A stretch of 64,000 nt of DNA. It comes from Hyphodiscus hymeniophilus. Taxonomy: Eukaryota; Ascomycota; Leotiomycetes; Helotiales; Hyphodiscaceae. The translations under genes and the position numbers were made by a program. Under the pieces are notes generated by a model. That model was not told the DNA's origin and made no database searches. It was given only the letters and a program-made list of their open reading frames with translations. The stretch spans positions 124,001 to 188,000 of the forward strand of contig VNKQ01000010.1 of the NCBI GenBank assembly GCA_016508695.1, read 5' to 3'. Of this stretch, positions 33,732-45,457 are shown piece by piece (position 1 is the first letter of the stretch; each line of letters begins with the position of its first letter).

Positions 33732-36627
33732 ATGGCAATGTTAGCTTCCTCCAAGTCGGCCTTCTCGGCGCCGCTGGGCCCATCCTCAACTCTTTCCGCG
33801 TCTACTCAGCCATCCACGCTTCAATCTAGTCGAAGACAACCAGCCATGGTGACGTCGAGTCAAACATTCTCCTCGCCTACAGAATCCGAATTTTCCGATG
33901 TCGAAAACCCAGAGTCCGCGAAGAATTGGGATGAAGAAAGAGTATGTGACTGGTTAAGAAGTGTCAACTGCGGTGATTATGAGAAGTTGTTCAGGAAGAA
34001 CAACATCAATGGAGAGAACCTTCTCGAGATGGACAAGGCTGTATTGCAGGAGATGGGTATTGATAAAATTGGAGATCGCGTCCGACTCTTTCTCGGAATA
34101 AAGAAACTTAGAACCAAAGCCTACGCCAACCAAAAGAAGAGGAATAGGGTGAGCCGTTATATCGTTCAATATCTTGCTCTTGTACTGATGACAACAGGAT
34201 TCGTTCGCTGGACTCGATAGCAACTTTGCCTATACCCCTTCCTCCGGATCACCTCGACCTTCAGCTGCAACACGTGCTATTCCAACGCCGACAGCGAACA
34301 AGAGATACTCGAGACAGTATGACAACTTCAACCCGGCGACAGCAGTCCCAGAGAATGTCAGCAAACCACCTTCGAGACCTAACTCGCCGCTCGCTAGCTC
34401 AGAGGTTCGAGCTGTGAGACAACCACGGTACGGGGTGATGAGTCCCGCCGAAGTCGCGAGAAGAGAGCAGGCTCAGGGTTATTTCAATGGTTCAAGCATG
34501 CCATCCAGTGCAGCAACAATATCAGGTAGACGGCCTGGTACACCATCTGATGGGCAAGGTCCACAAACTGCGCGTCTCGTCAACCATCATCATAGGGGGA
34601 ATGGAAGTATCGATGGCTCGTTGATGGCCCAACTACCCCAGAATCAAGATATGATTCGAGTCATCTCGGCTGGCGGATTGACCAAGGTTGTGAGGATAGT
34701 GGACTGCAAGTCGTGTGATGAGGTCATGCGATTGACTTTGAGGAAGTTCGGATATCGGGAAGACCACGACAGAAATTACTGCTTCTACGTACTCACTGGT
34801 GTCGACGCCGATCCCAGTCAATGTCGACGACTTTCAGAGACTGAACTCTGGCGTATCATTCAAGATCAGAAGCGCCCAGAGCGGAATCGTCTGATGTTAC
34901 GCAAGGACCGCCAAGGGCCTCCTGGCGATGCTGAACTCCAACGAGCCGCTGCTATCGCTTTGGAAGAGGCTGCTACAAGCCACAGCCGGCTTCTCGAAAA
35001 CGTTGATAAGCGAAGTCAACTGAAGGTTCAGAAGGTCCTTGGAGAGAGCTGGAATGATGGGCTTCAGCACCCGTTGTCACCCGCCTCATTCCAATCAACT
35101 GAATCAAAGGTTTCTGCTGGTGAGAGAGAAAGAAATGTATACGATGCTGCCAAAAGTCTCGAAAGACCGTCTTCGATGGAGCAGAGGGACACTGCCCGGC
35201 ATAGGCCCAGCAAAAAGGGTGTCCTTCGTCAGTTCTTTGGGCAAAGACCACCCAGCGAGCTGATCACTTCAGACCTGACCACATACTTCCCCGATCATCC
35301 ACGTGAGGAGATTGATCGCACTGCTCGTCTATCATTACGAAGGTCTACTCGACTTAGCAAAGTGAACAGCCGTTTAAGTGTTGCCAGCAACTTGAGCTTC
35401 GCCTCGAGTGTTGCTGATGCTCCACCTATGCCGACTATTGCAGATACCTGGTTGAGTGGGAATAGTCAGCTGGCGAAGATCAGGCCTTTGGATCTATCCA
35501 GAGGCAGCAGCGGTCGCTACAGAGATTCAGTGGCATCGTCAATGCTTGAACGTGTTCAGGAAGAGTCACCGACGGAGCCTAATCGGAAGTCCTACGTCTC
35601 GTTTGACAGCGGGTCTGATTCTACGAATGTCAACGTTACCGATCCTGATGGAAATACGGTTCAAAGCTACTTCGAGGATGGCAGCACAGAAGCTGGGGGT
35701 TCACTTAGGGAGGTCAGCCAAGCACTCAACGATGACGGCGAAGATGCCGATGAGGAACTCGAGAGTTTCTTGGCTGGTGATTCCTGGGACGATAGTAAAT
35801 GGATGAAGGGTGCTTTGATCGGTCAAGGTTCATTTGGTAGCGTGTACTTGGCTCTACACGCTGTCACCGGAGAACTCCTAGCCGTCAAACAGGTCGAAAC
35901 CCCCTCCCCGGGAGCCAACAGTGCCAGCGATGCTAGGAAGAAGAGCATGATCGATGCTCTGAAGCGTGAGATCAGCCTGCTCCGAGATCTTCAACATCCC
36001 AACATCGTGCAGTATCTCGGTGCAAGTTCATCAGTTGAGCACCTTAACATTTTCCTCGAATATGTCCCCGGTGGCTCAGTTCAAACCATGCTTAACTCCT
36101 ATGGAGCTCTTCGGGAACCTCTCATCCGCAGTTTCGTCCGCCAAATCGTTACAGGTCTCGCCTACCTTCATCAACGAGAGATCATTCACCGAGATATCAA
36201 AGGAGCAAACATCCTTGTGGACAATAAGGGTGTAATCAAGATCTCCGATTTCGGTATTTCCAAGAAGATTGAAGTTTCCAACATTCTCAATGGCGCAGGC
36301 AACAACAAAAATCGACCTTCCCTCCAAGGCTCTGTCTTCTGGATGGCTCCCGAAGTCGTCAAACAAACCTCATACACCCGAAAAGCGGATATCTGGTCCC
36401 TTGGTTGTTTGGTCGTGGAGATGATGACTGGTAATCATCCTTTCCCAGATTGCTCGCAACTGCAAGCCATCTTCAAGATCGGAGGTGCGAAAATCAGTCC
36501 TACGGTTCCAGAACACGCCAGTCCTGATGCCAAGACTTTTCTATCTCAAACCTTCGAGGTAGAACACGTCAAACGACCATCGGCGGACGAACTTCTGTTC
36601 AGCCCATTCTTGAACCCAATCACATGA
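33732..36627 (+). CDS. STE11: MAP kinase kinase kinase STE11
   Basis: Ste11 is the top kinase of the mating/filamentation (and in many fungi osmostress and virulence) MAP kinase cascade; it phosphorylates Ste7-type MAP2Ks. Two exons, 33732-34148 and 34198-36627, with a 49-nt phase-0 intron give 948 residues. In order: a Ser/Thr-rich N terminus; a SAM domain at about residues 65-127 (NWDEERVCDWLRSVNCGDYE, LQEMGIDKIGDRVRLFLGI), which in yeast binds Ste50; an RA-like domain from about 291 (MIRVISAGGLTKVVRIVDC, VMRLTLRKFGY); a low-complexity linker; and a C-terminal kinase from about 675. The kinase shows GQGSFGSVYLA, AVKQVETPSPG, HRDIKGANIL near 803, DFGISKK near 822, and MAPEVVK. GAN in the catalytic loop is typical of the STE11/MEKK group. 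Confidence 0.97.
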
Positions 36628-37218
36628 ACATTGATTGGCTTATATTGAACATATCACGAACCGTCTACAAAATATCAAACATTAATGATGGTTGTCTTTT
36701 CTTTTCCTTGTCATATACTGCATCGCGGAGCGTACGGATCTTGCATAGCATGGTGATTTTCCTCGTATACCTTCCCTTGACGAGAGATGATTATCGATGG
36801 TTCTCGTTTGGAGGGCTGGAAGATCTAGACGCATGGAAGTGTGGTGGAAAGAGTATTGTTTATCACTGGTTGGTAATGGAATGTCTAATGGGACATTCGT
36901 TAGAGGGGAGGGGAACGGGTTGTAAAGGTGTTTTAGGATAACGAGTTGTGTATCAATAGAGTTACGAGCTTATGAAATGAACACTCTTATAAAGAACTGA
37001 AACGTACCTCCCATTGATTCCAATATGTAATTTTGCATCTCGGAACCTTCGAAGGCCCCATCAACTCACGTGCTGCCGTACTCCTACTCACCTCTTACAA
37101 ATTCGTCCAAAGCACCGAACTTCCTTCCCACTCTACACAGGTAAGGTACGCACAAGCAAATCACAACCTGGACCAAAAACTAAGTACGTACCAACACAAA
37201 AACAGACACCCACCAAAA
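36628..37218. other. spacer between STE11 and the GGCT-like gene
   Basis: STE11 3' region followed by the promoter and leader of the next gene. A frame continues upstream of the GGCT-like ATG, but that part looks like leader sequence. Nothing else seen. Confidence 0.4.
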
Positions 37219-37938
37219 ATGGCAAATCCTCCCTCACCCCCACAACCTCGCCTCTACTTCGCCTACGGCTCCAACCTCTCCCTGTCACAGATGGCCTCCC
37301 GCTGCGCGACCTCAACCTACCACTCCCTCGGCGTCCTACGGGGATACAGGTGGGTTATTGGCGAGAGGGGATACGCTAACGTGCTTGAATCCGGGTCGAC
37401 CCTATCTCCCCAGGCCGGCGATCAACCCCAGAGGAGAAAGCTTTGTGATCATAGCGGGCATCAGGATGAGGATGGAGATGAAGATGGAGATGAGGCTAGA
37501 GACGAAAATGTCGTCTACGGCATGCTCTACTCCCTCCAAAGCTCCGACGAAGCCGCGCTGGATCGCGCGGAGGGCGTGCCGTGCGCTTATGTGAAGCGAG
37601 AACTCGATATCCAGGTACTGAGGACATCTTCCGATCGCGCACCGGTTAGCTCGCCCGGGGGAAACGTCGTCAAGGCGCTCGTCTATGTCGATGAGGAGAG
37701 GAGGGGAGAGGGCGTCTGTAGAGAGGAGTATGTGGCGAGGATGAATCGGGGGATTCGCGACGCGCTGGGGAAGGGGATGGAGGGGAGGTGGGTGGAGGGG
37801 GTGATGAGAAGATTCGTTAGGTCTGGTGGTGTGGATGAGGACGGAGATGGGGATGGGAATGCTGGGGAGAGGGATCCGTTTTATCCGCTTGCGATGGGGA
37901 GGGACGCGAGGGAATATGGTGGGGAGTATGTGAGTTGA
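37219..37938 (+). CDS. gamma-glutamylcyclotransferase-like (AIG2/GGCT fold) protein
   Basis: Single exon, 239 residues, starting at an ATG in a good context (CCAAAAATGG). A longer in-frame start at 37033 exists but would add a leader-like, non-conserved stretch. The family signature FAYGSNLS opens the fold, followed by YHSLGVLRGYRWVIGERGYANV, a Gly/Asp-rich acidic insert (DEDGDEDGDEARDE), VVYGMLYSL, and LDRAEGVPCAYVKREL. The Glu in AEGVP matches the catalytic acid of gamma-glutamylcyclotransferases, which release 5-oxoproline from gamma-glutamyl peptides. The C-terminal helix RMNRGIRDAL and the closing PFYPLAMGR also fit. The true substrate is not readable from sequence. Confidence 0.88.
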   Translation: MANPPSPPQPRLYFAYGSNLSLSQMASRCATSTYHSLGVLRGYRWVIGERGYANVLESGSTLSPQAGDQPQRRKLCDHSGHQDEDGDEDGDEARDENVVYGMLYSLQSSDEAALDRAEGVPCAYVKRELDIQVLRTSSDRAPVSSPGGNVVKALVYVDEERRGEGVCREEYVARMNRGIRDALGKGMEGRWVEGVMRRFVRSGGVDEDGDGDGNAGERDPFYPLAMGRDAREYGGEYVS

Positions 37939-38779
37939 GTGAGGAGGATGTGGATTCCAGAGGTGGTACTTGAGAGAAGGTGTACTTTTGACTTGGTATG
38001 AGTAGAATAAGGGTCGTTGTGAACGGAGCTTACAGAAGGCATACAGAAGTCATATGGATGTGCAGGCTTTTTGGAAGTCCGTATAGATTGGAGCATCTTG
38101 GGACTCCGAGGAAGACACGGCAGGATTGAAAAGTCTCAAGTGCAAGAGGATCAGTTAGTCTATGGGACACAATCCTGTCCGGATTCCCAACCTATTCTTC
38201 AGCAGGATAATTGTCCGGAGGCCAAAGGAGACCAGAGTCCATAACCACCAGCACTCGTTCATGATGTAGCTCGATTGCAAAGGACATGCGAGCGGACTCA
38301 CCATCCTTGAAAAGGGTGTTTTATACTTTATCTCTGAAGATTGAGTAAACGGCAATATCCTTAGTAGTCAAAGAATGGAAGCTTTAGGACCCGAAGAACT
38401 ACACGTCCGAACTCCCAAGCTGTCTCCTATGACCGTTCTTCTTGACTCGTTGCACACGGAGTAGGACGTCTGCTGAGAGCATCTCTATGAGACTATCACG
38501 ATATGCCCAGAATCCAGAGAAATAGGTACAGCAACAATATATGCAGATTAGTCCTATAGTACGAAATACCAAGCACCAGTCCTAACCCCACTTTCCTATT
38601 CTGGACAGTCCTTCCCGCCCTGCAAAAAACAACCCCGCCATTGTTGGCCACTGCCCGCGCACGAAGCTTTTCTCCACAACACCCATCTATCTATCTAACG
38701 TACAAGGAACCACCTGACTCCCTTGCCAGAACACCAGAGTCAGTTACCCAGCCCCTCGAAACCCCATCACTCCGGCAAA
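37939..38779. other. intergenic, nothing recognised
   Basis: 841 bp between two plus-strand genes. The last 200 bases are C/A-rich and look like the leader of the acetyltransferase gene. No other feature. Confidence 0.4.
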
Positions 38780-39614
38780 ATGACCATCAGGAAAGCCGTG
38801 CGAGGCGATCTGCGAGCAATGGCCGAGGTCTCGGCTGCTGCGTTCATGGGAGAGGAACTCTTCGGCGAGCTCATGCACCCGCGGCGCAAGGAGTACCCCG
38901 AGGACTTCATCGTGTTCTTCGAGAGGAAGTATCTGAGCCACTGGTATGATCCGCGACATCACTTCCTCGTTGGGCTGGACGGGGTCTCGGGGAGGGTCGT
39001 GGCGGTTGCGGAGTGGGACCGGCAAGGGGCTTCCACGTCTTGGAGTGACAAGATGGACTTTGGTAGGTTTGGGGGATGCATGGTGTGATTTATTTGAAGT
39101 ATTATGAGAAGTCGCCGTTTAGAACTCGCTTTTATGCACGTGCTTCTGCTTCTTGTTTCATACCTGTCCATGTACTCCATAAACATAGAGCAATGCTGAT
39201 GAACGGACGACTGATACGTAATCGGCAGGCGTGACAAGTAGGATAGTATCATCCTACATTCGAGCCTCGAGCTATATATGGCCGAACCGAGCAGCGGACC
39301 CAACAAAAGCCAATATCCTAGCAGAGAGCTTCCCGCTCTTCAGTGATCTCTGGTCAGGATCGAGGGAGCAAAACTGGTATCTGGACATGCTCGCCACCCA
39401 TCCGGATTTCCAAGGCCAGGGCCTTGGGAACGAGCTGGTGAAGTGGGGTTTAGAAGAGGCCAGAAAAGAGAACGTATGTGCATCAGTCATCAGCGCTCTT
39501 GGGAAAGAAGGTTTCTATGGAAAGTTTGGGTTTGTGGAAAGGGGGAGGTCGAATGTTGGGCCTTTGAAGGAACATGGCATTCAAGGCGGTGCAGTCATGT
39601 TTCGTGATGTATAG
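38780..39614 (+). CDS. GNAT-family N-acetyltransferase
   Basis: Two exons, 38780-39062 and 39229-39614, joined over a 166-nt intron (phase 1, donor GTAGGT) give 222 residues. The start is the ATG reading MTIRKAVRGDLRAMAEV, the usual opening of GNAT proteins. The acetyl-CoA binding motif A is seen in the second exon: WYLDMLATHPDFQGQGLGNE followed by LVKWGLEEARKENV, where QGQGLG is the Q/RxxGxG/A signature. Motif B follows as GFYGKFGFVERGR. The first exon holds the variable acceptor-binding part (FERKYLSHWYDPRHHFLVGL). The acceptor substrate cannot be assigned; fungal relatives act on small amines or drugs. The protein sits alone, with about a kilobase of spacer on each side. Confidence 0.9.
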
Positions 39615-40831
39615 CCTGTTCAGGAGATCCCTTTCGAGAGGGAGCTCCGAATATGAAGATCTCTAATCAGAGTCCCGATCCAGTGCTGCTTGTTTGCGTG
39701 TGAAGTTTTCTCACCAGAGTCATGATTCAGTGATGATTTCTTCTTCCATTTGACCAACTCAACAGGTCCATGCACACGACATAGCTTCAAAGGGATGGAT
39801 GGATGGTGCTGAGCATTTAGCAAAATATGTGAATGCAGCTTGGAGGTTAGAATCTGAAGAAACGTACAACGCTATGTAATATGTCCTTCAAGGAGGACTC
39901 TGCTATGCAAGCTGGGACCCTTTGGACCAGAACCTCATGTTAACTCCAAAAGTCGTAGGACGTATGACCTTTAAAGGTAGCTTTCGAACGGTATATTTGA
40001 GACGCCTCACAGTCTCAGGAATCATCTGAGGCGGCTACTGCCTCTAACTACAGACCATACGAGGCTCAGCGGGAGCCGTCGATTATCTAGTCCGCCTAGT
40101 TAGGTGCAGTATGAGCCGTGGAAGACCACGTACGAGAAGGATGGTGCACAAGGGGTTCGAAGATCGAGTACTTCCGAACCGCAAGCTAGGTGAGAGGAAC
40201 ACTCTTGTCGACAAACGAGTTCCGGTTGAGAGACCAGTTCTTGTCGATATGAGTATGCCGGTTTCTTCCAACCTCGACACAACTGAGTAGCTGCGCAGAC
40301 TGCGCAGCCTTTATCTCCTGCTCGTTGTTGCCCTCGGGCTTGTTATGCCGTAGTCGGCGTTCAGGGTGTAGTTGATAAGCAAAGCCTAGTTGATAGGCTT
40401 GAGCGGTCTTTCGAACAGTGTGTGAACCACGTTACCAATGAGTGCATGCGGACCAAGCGGATTTGGAGGAAGTTTGCTAGATTTAGGGACCGAAGGCAAT
40501 CATTCTAAGGATAGTCAACAGTAATTGGAGAGAAACAGGGCTGGCCCTCCATGCAAGTTCATTGGGTTTCTTCATTGCGCTGGTTGGGAATCATTAACAT
40601 GTCTCTTCGCCGTTCATTCCATCCGTGCCTCGTTATTATCACTCCACGACTTATCGCTGTAACATGCATAAACCAACCAATCTCGTCAATATCACGCCAT
40701 CTTCCATACGCCGTGCTTGTGCTTTACTCCAAGGAGAGGGTGCATAAGCACTGCCTCCGATGCAATGCTAAATTCGGAACTCGAATCCAACTCCATATAC
40801 CATGCCGTGTTTGTACGCCTTCTCAATGCAA
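39615..40831. other. intergenic, no gene supported
   Basis: 1.2 kb between the acetyltransferase and the 3' end of the PH-LRR gene. Short frames at 40083-40282 (minus) and near 40551 (plus) have no recognisable product. Confidence 0.4.
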
Positions 40832-43800
40832 TTATTGCTCCATTTCAAAAATTCCACCACCCAACTCGAACATCTTCTCGTTAGTCATCGCTGGAAGTGT
40901 TGGTGGCCCTTCACCGATTATTGTGTTTATTCTCGGCTTCTTCGGTGTTTCCTCATCTACGGAGCTCAGGCTTTCAGCTCCCTTCTCCTTCTCGTCTTGC
41001 AACTCTGCATCGCTGATTGACAGCCCAGCAACCTTGCTGACGTGATCCTCGACCGGGTTTCCAAGCTCAACCTTTGGTGTTGTATTGCTCAGGACCTGCT
41101 CCAGAATTCCGCGATCACTCATAGCAGTCGTTGGTCTCAGGTGCTCCTCACCAACACTTCCTTCCGGTCCGTAGCATTCCAACCCAGCTGCAATACCTCT
41201 GTTGCGATCCAAGAAGATCGCCAGTCTCTGCGTCTCGGTACGCCATCTCTCATTCAGCACCCTAACAACCGCATCGAGATCTTGTGGTGTGAGATCCTGC
41301 TTCTGAGGCTTGGACGCGCCGAGGGTCGTCAATTTACGGCGAATAGAGATCTTATTACCATGGTCATTGTTTTCCTTTGCCTGAGCCCGACGGGTGTCTT
41401 TCAAATTGTCATGTATCCGCTTCATAGAGTCGCCTTGGTCGTTCATCAACAAAGGAAGATCTAAAATAGTGTAATTATTTGCAAGGGCGTTGACCAAGAT
41501 GGTGAAACCTTGAAGGTTGATGTCGTTATGCTCACAATATATATGCGTGAGGGTTGAATTTCCTTCGATTACTGACGATAGCGTGTTTGCACCTTCCAGC
41601 CCTAGGTTTTGCCACTCAATTCGTAGGACTTTGAGCGCCTTGTTGTGCTTCAGGCCGTTGAGAGCTTGGCTGAGACCGATTCCGAAGCGTGTGACCTCCA
41701 GGTGAGCATGTTCGCCAGAGATATCCAAATCCTCAAGTGTCTCATTCTCGACAAATAGTTGTTGAAGCGCATCACATGTCTCTGGTCCCGCATCGTAAGG
41801 GAGAGAAGCCTTGGAGATATCTAGCGAGCGAATTGTAGTGTTGGTACGAAGTGCTTGCAGTAGTTGCTTGAAATGGTCTTCCTTCGTAAATTCAATCATG
41901 CGCATAACAAGGAGAGTGGGTGTGTGATTTTCTTCGACCGCCCTGACAATCTCACCAACGCCTTTCTCGAGTCTGTTGGCGCTGACGTGAAGCTCGATAT
42001 TACGGCCTTCTCCCGGCACCCTAGTCATAGATCTCATTAAAAGTGCGACATGGGAACCAGTCAAATTGCACTGATCCATCTTCACAACTCGGAGGCTGTC
42101 CGACATATTACTGGACAAATACGCCGCAATTGTATCCAGAGTCTTCTCATTCAGAGGAACGCCATTCATAATCAATTCTTCGAGTTTCCAAGAAAGTATC
42201 ACTTTAGTTTCGATTAAAGGGTGTTCTCCAGATGTTCTCGTAATTCTCGAAAGATCGAGTTTTCGAATCTTGGAAAATAGGCTGATGGATTGTGTAAATT
42301 GCTCGAGCTGAATACGTCCGGGGTTGTCAGATATATCGATACATTCCATCGTCGCATTCTGACGTCCCAAATGATTTAGTACCTGCATGATGCCTCTGTC
42401 GCTAAGACCGCATCTAGAGCATTCAACCGCCCGAAGTAGCGCTTTGGGTTCGTGGAGTGCAGGAATCATATCATCAAGATCCGTCTCTCCCAATTCGATA
42501 CCACTCAGTACGATCCAGGTGACTTCAGTCAGCTGTGATCGACAGAGTGGCAAAAGTCCCGAGACAATCTCACAACCCGGATCTTTTTCAATTTCCAGGC
42601 CTTCTACATCGAACGTATCTCTTGGGCGTCTCCGAGGGAGAACGTTGGTAAAATCCATCCTACGCAACACGCTCGATTTCAGTGCAAGAGCTTGTACTTC
42701 TTGGTAGAGTAGTGATTTGTCCTGCGGCCTCATAGCGATGAGCCTGTTTATCGAGGCACCTTTGGCCATTAGCCGAGTAAAGAGCGTCAAGCACATAACT
42801 CACCTGAACGATTTTGCCAAGCAATATGCTCCTGCCCGTATATATCATGAAGGCCATGCAAGACATGCATGTCGATATCCTTGAATGAAATGGAGTGGAA
42901 AGACTCGTTATAGCGTAGAGCTCGCATGATTGCAAGTAATTCTGACATAGAATACTTTACGGTATTTGCTGGTGGGAAAAGCTTGAATTCGGGAGCATCC
43001 TCGACTTCCCAATCAATTGCGTATTGAATATTGGTTGGGTTGCACTGCTTGAGTTAGCATCAATTCGAATTGGAAGGGCAGTGTCATACATTATAAGCCA
43101 TGCAATAAGCAACCAGGGTTCTATCAAAACAGCCATACTCTTCCTCCTCAGCAGCAACAGGAACATCGGCTGTCTCCAAAAGACGTCTAGGTCCATTGAA
43201 TGAGAAATTATAGTCCAACCACTGAGGTTTAAGATATTGACCAGCTCTGATCAGAACGACGGCGATATCAGTGGTGGCGGAAGCGGCCAATTCGAGGAGC
43301 TTAGTTGCCACCATAGGCGTTCTGAAACCCACCTCGAATCTATCATCCTCATATTTGCAGTTGATAGAGTTTAGCGTGACAAGGCCGAAGACGCTTCTGC
43401 TCATCTTTGACGCAACAAGGCGCCCAGAAGGTCCGCTGAAATCCGGGACCGGGATCATGTGCATACGAGTAAGGCCAATGACCATATAGAAGAGTGAAGA
43501 TCCAAGTTTCTGCAGGTCGTCGGATGAAGACTTTCCACCTCTCTGATTCGCAGCTCTTCTAACGACTCGGAAGACCTGGAAATGATTGGGGTCGTAGTCA
43601 TCAAGGCTCTCAAGGATCTGAACCAAGAACCGCACGACTCGCTCTGGATATGGCTCCGCCATCATCAGCCGAGCTTTTTGAGCGGCTGCTCGAATCGAAG
43701 TGTGCCAGAGATCCGCATCCTTGGGGTCGTGAAGCATAAGTTGTATGGACCCTGCGCCATGATATTCCTCATCCAGATACACCACTTCAGTTGTGAAAAA

Positions 43801-44532
43801 CGGTCTTCCATCCTCAACCTTGTATGCCGTCACAATCTGTCCTAGTGGGATTCGACTTTCACCTTCGCCAGACGTGTGCGAGTTGTTCGATTGAACCTCC
43901 TGCAAAGACCCAATCGAGTTCGTTGAGGGGTGTCGAGTCGCGCCACGTCCGAAAGGCGATATGGAATGGAATGTCTCAGAGGCGCGCGACTGGCTTTTGA
44001 AACGTATTAGGTGCGTGTCCGTCAAGACCAAGTATTCCTTCTTCTTTCTGAACATGCCAACGGTGGTTTGAACTTCGCCATGCAAAAGGACCGTCTTGCC
44101 ATGCGCTGGCACACTGCTGGACTCCAAGTGCTGTCTGCTATCCTCCATAGGAGACTCTGGTGTAGTGCCTGTCAGATCCTCTCCCTCCTCAGCATGGTGG
44201 CTTAGTGATTTCTTGCCCAGGGACCCGAAGATTGACGTGGGGCGGCCCTTCTGGAGCGTCCGGTGCCGCGTCTTGGGAGAACCGGTCCCGCTGTGGGCTG
44301 GGCTCATCATTCCATCATGTTGTAGATCTGGGGATGCAGTAGGTCCGATGCCGAACATTGAGGTCCGCTTGCTGAGCTTCTTCTTTCCCTTCTTTCCACC
44401 TTCATCCTCTCCCTGTATGTTCGCGACTTCGGTGTTGATTTGTGGCAGGGTAGATGGCATAGCTCGAGAGAACAGATTCATGCTCTTGCGCCGGCTCTCA
44501 CCACCGCTGTCTTTGGGTGCATGAGGAACCAT
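40832..44532 (-). CDS. PH-domain leucine-rich-repeat protein
   Basis: Three exons, 44532-43090, 43044-42804 and 42759-40832 (introns of 45 and 44 nt), give 1203 residues. The N terminus is basic and Ser-rich (KKGKKKLSKRTSMFG). From about residue 143 a PH-like domain can be seen (VLLHGEVQTTVGMFRKKKEY, LVLTDTHLIRFKSQSR, ending near DADLWHTSIRAAAQKA). A helical middle region follows (VVRFLVQILESLDDYDPNHF). From about 640 to 1010 there are degenerate leucine-rich repeats of the long, RNase-inhibitor-like type (MECIDISDNPG, IRKLDLSRI, IRSLDISKASL, LEDLDISGEH, LTHIYCEHNDINLQG). The tail is charged and ends in GGGIFEMEQ. PH followed by long LRRs recalls CARMIL-type actin regulators, but that is only a resemblance in architecture. 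A membrane- or cortex-linked scaffold is the most I would infer. Confidence 0.85.
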
Positions 44533-45457
44533 GGCGTTTTTTTGAAAGTCTCGTATGTCCGCAAGTGAGAAGGCCGCAAGCCGAGGTGGGAGACTTCAAA
44601 TTTGTGGGAAACCCATGCGGCAAGTATGCTTATGCCTATCAAGCTGGCGACAGATTCGAGGATCCTGAGCGCGTGGGGAATCTAGGATAGGAACGACTCA
44701 ATTCGCAATAACTAGGGAGAGAGTTTTTCCCAAAGTGAGGTAATATCAACATCCGGGGATTGCGGTGTTCGGGTCGTTTCAATGGCGAAAGGATCGTGCA
44801 ACGTGGAAGAATAGGAGCATGAATATTTTCACCAATGGCCGCCCTGCTCGAGAAAGTAGATAGAGAGTCAAAAAAGACGCAAGAGCTGCCGCAGCATCAT
44901 TAGCCGATCATGGAGAGCTCCTGTGCAAGATTGACTGTGTGGCGTCGACGATGGAATGTCGCATTCGAGGCTGCCAATCTATTGTCCGAGTGAGCACTTC
45001 CAACGAAGAAATGAAGCAATTCGGACGGAGGTACCGACTGATGCCGGGATGGAATCTGTACGGGAGTCTAGGGCCTACGTCGTTAGTGCAGGAGGAATCG
45101 AGCTACGTTCGCACTGGGGGCAGATTTGCAGAAGGATGCTTGCGCACGGCCAAAGAAGCCTCGGGAATATTCCACATGATTGGCCGCTATCTTGTACGCG
45201 TATGGGACCCCTGCTTCAACATGTCCATCGACATTCGAGGGGCGTTGTCACTGGTGGCGTGACTCTAAAGATAAAGGATCTTCGTACGAGCGCGGTCGTC
45301 CTCCCTGCAAATACGAATGGTTGCAGCATGCTGCGGGAGATCAGGGGGCTGAGATTCTCGTGTCTAGTATTCACAGCACACGCGGCCAATTGGCCAATTG
45401 CAGTGGGTGCAGGGCAAGAGATCGGATCACCAGGATGGAGAGCCGCTCCGAAGCATA
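44533..45457. other. intergenic between PH-LRR and HTD2-like genes
   Basis: Holds the PH-LRR promoter and the HTD2-like 3' region. A 210-codon ATG frame on the plus strand (44956-45588) runs into the antisense of the HTD2-like last exon; it has no recognisable domain and is not called. Confidence 0.4.

Noticed and set aside
35456..35806. 116-codon frame inside STE11
   Set aside because: Out-of-frame shadow within a clearly coding exon.
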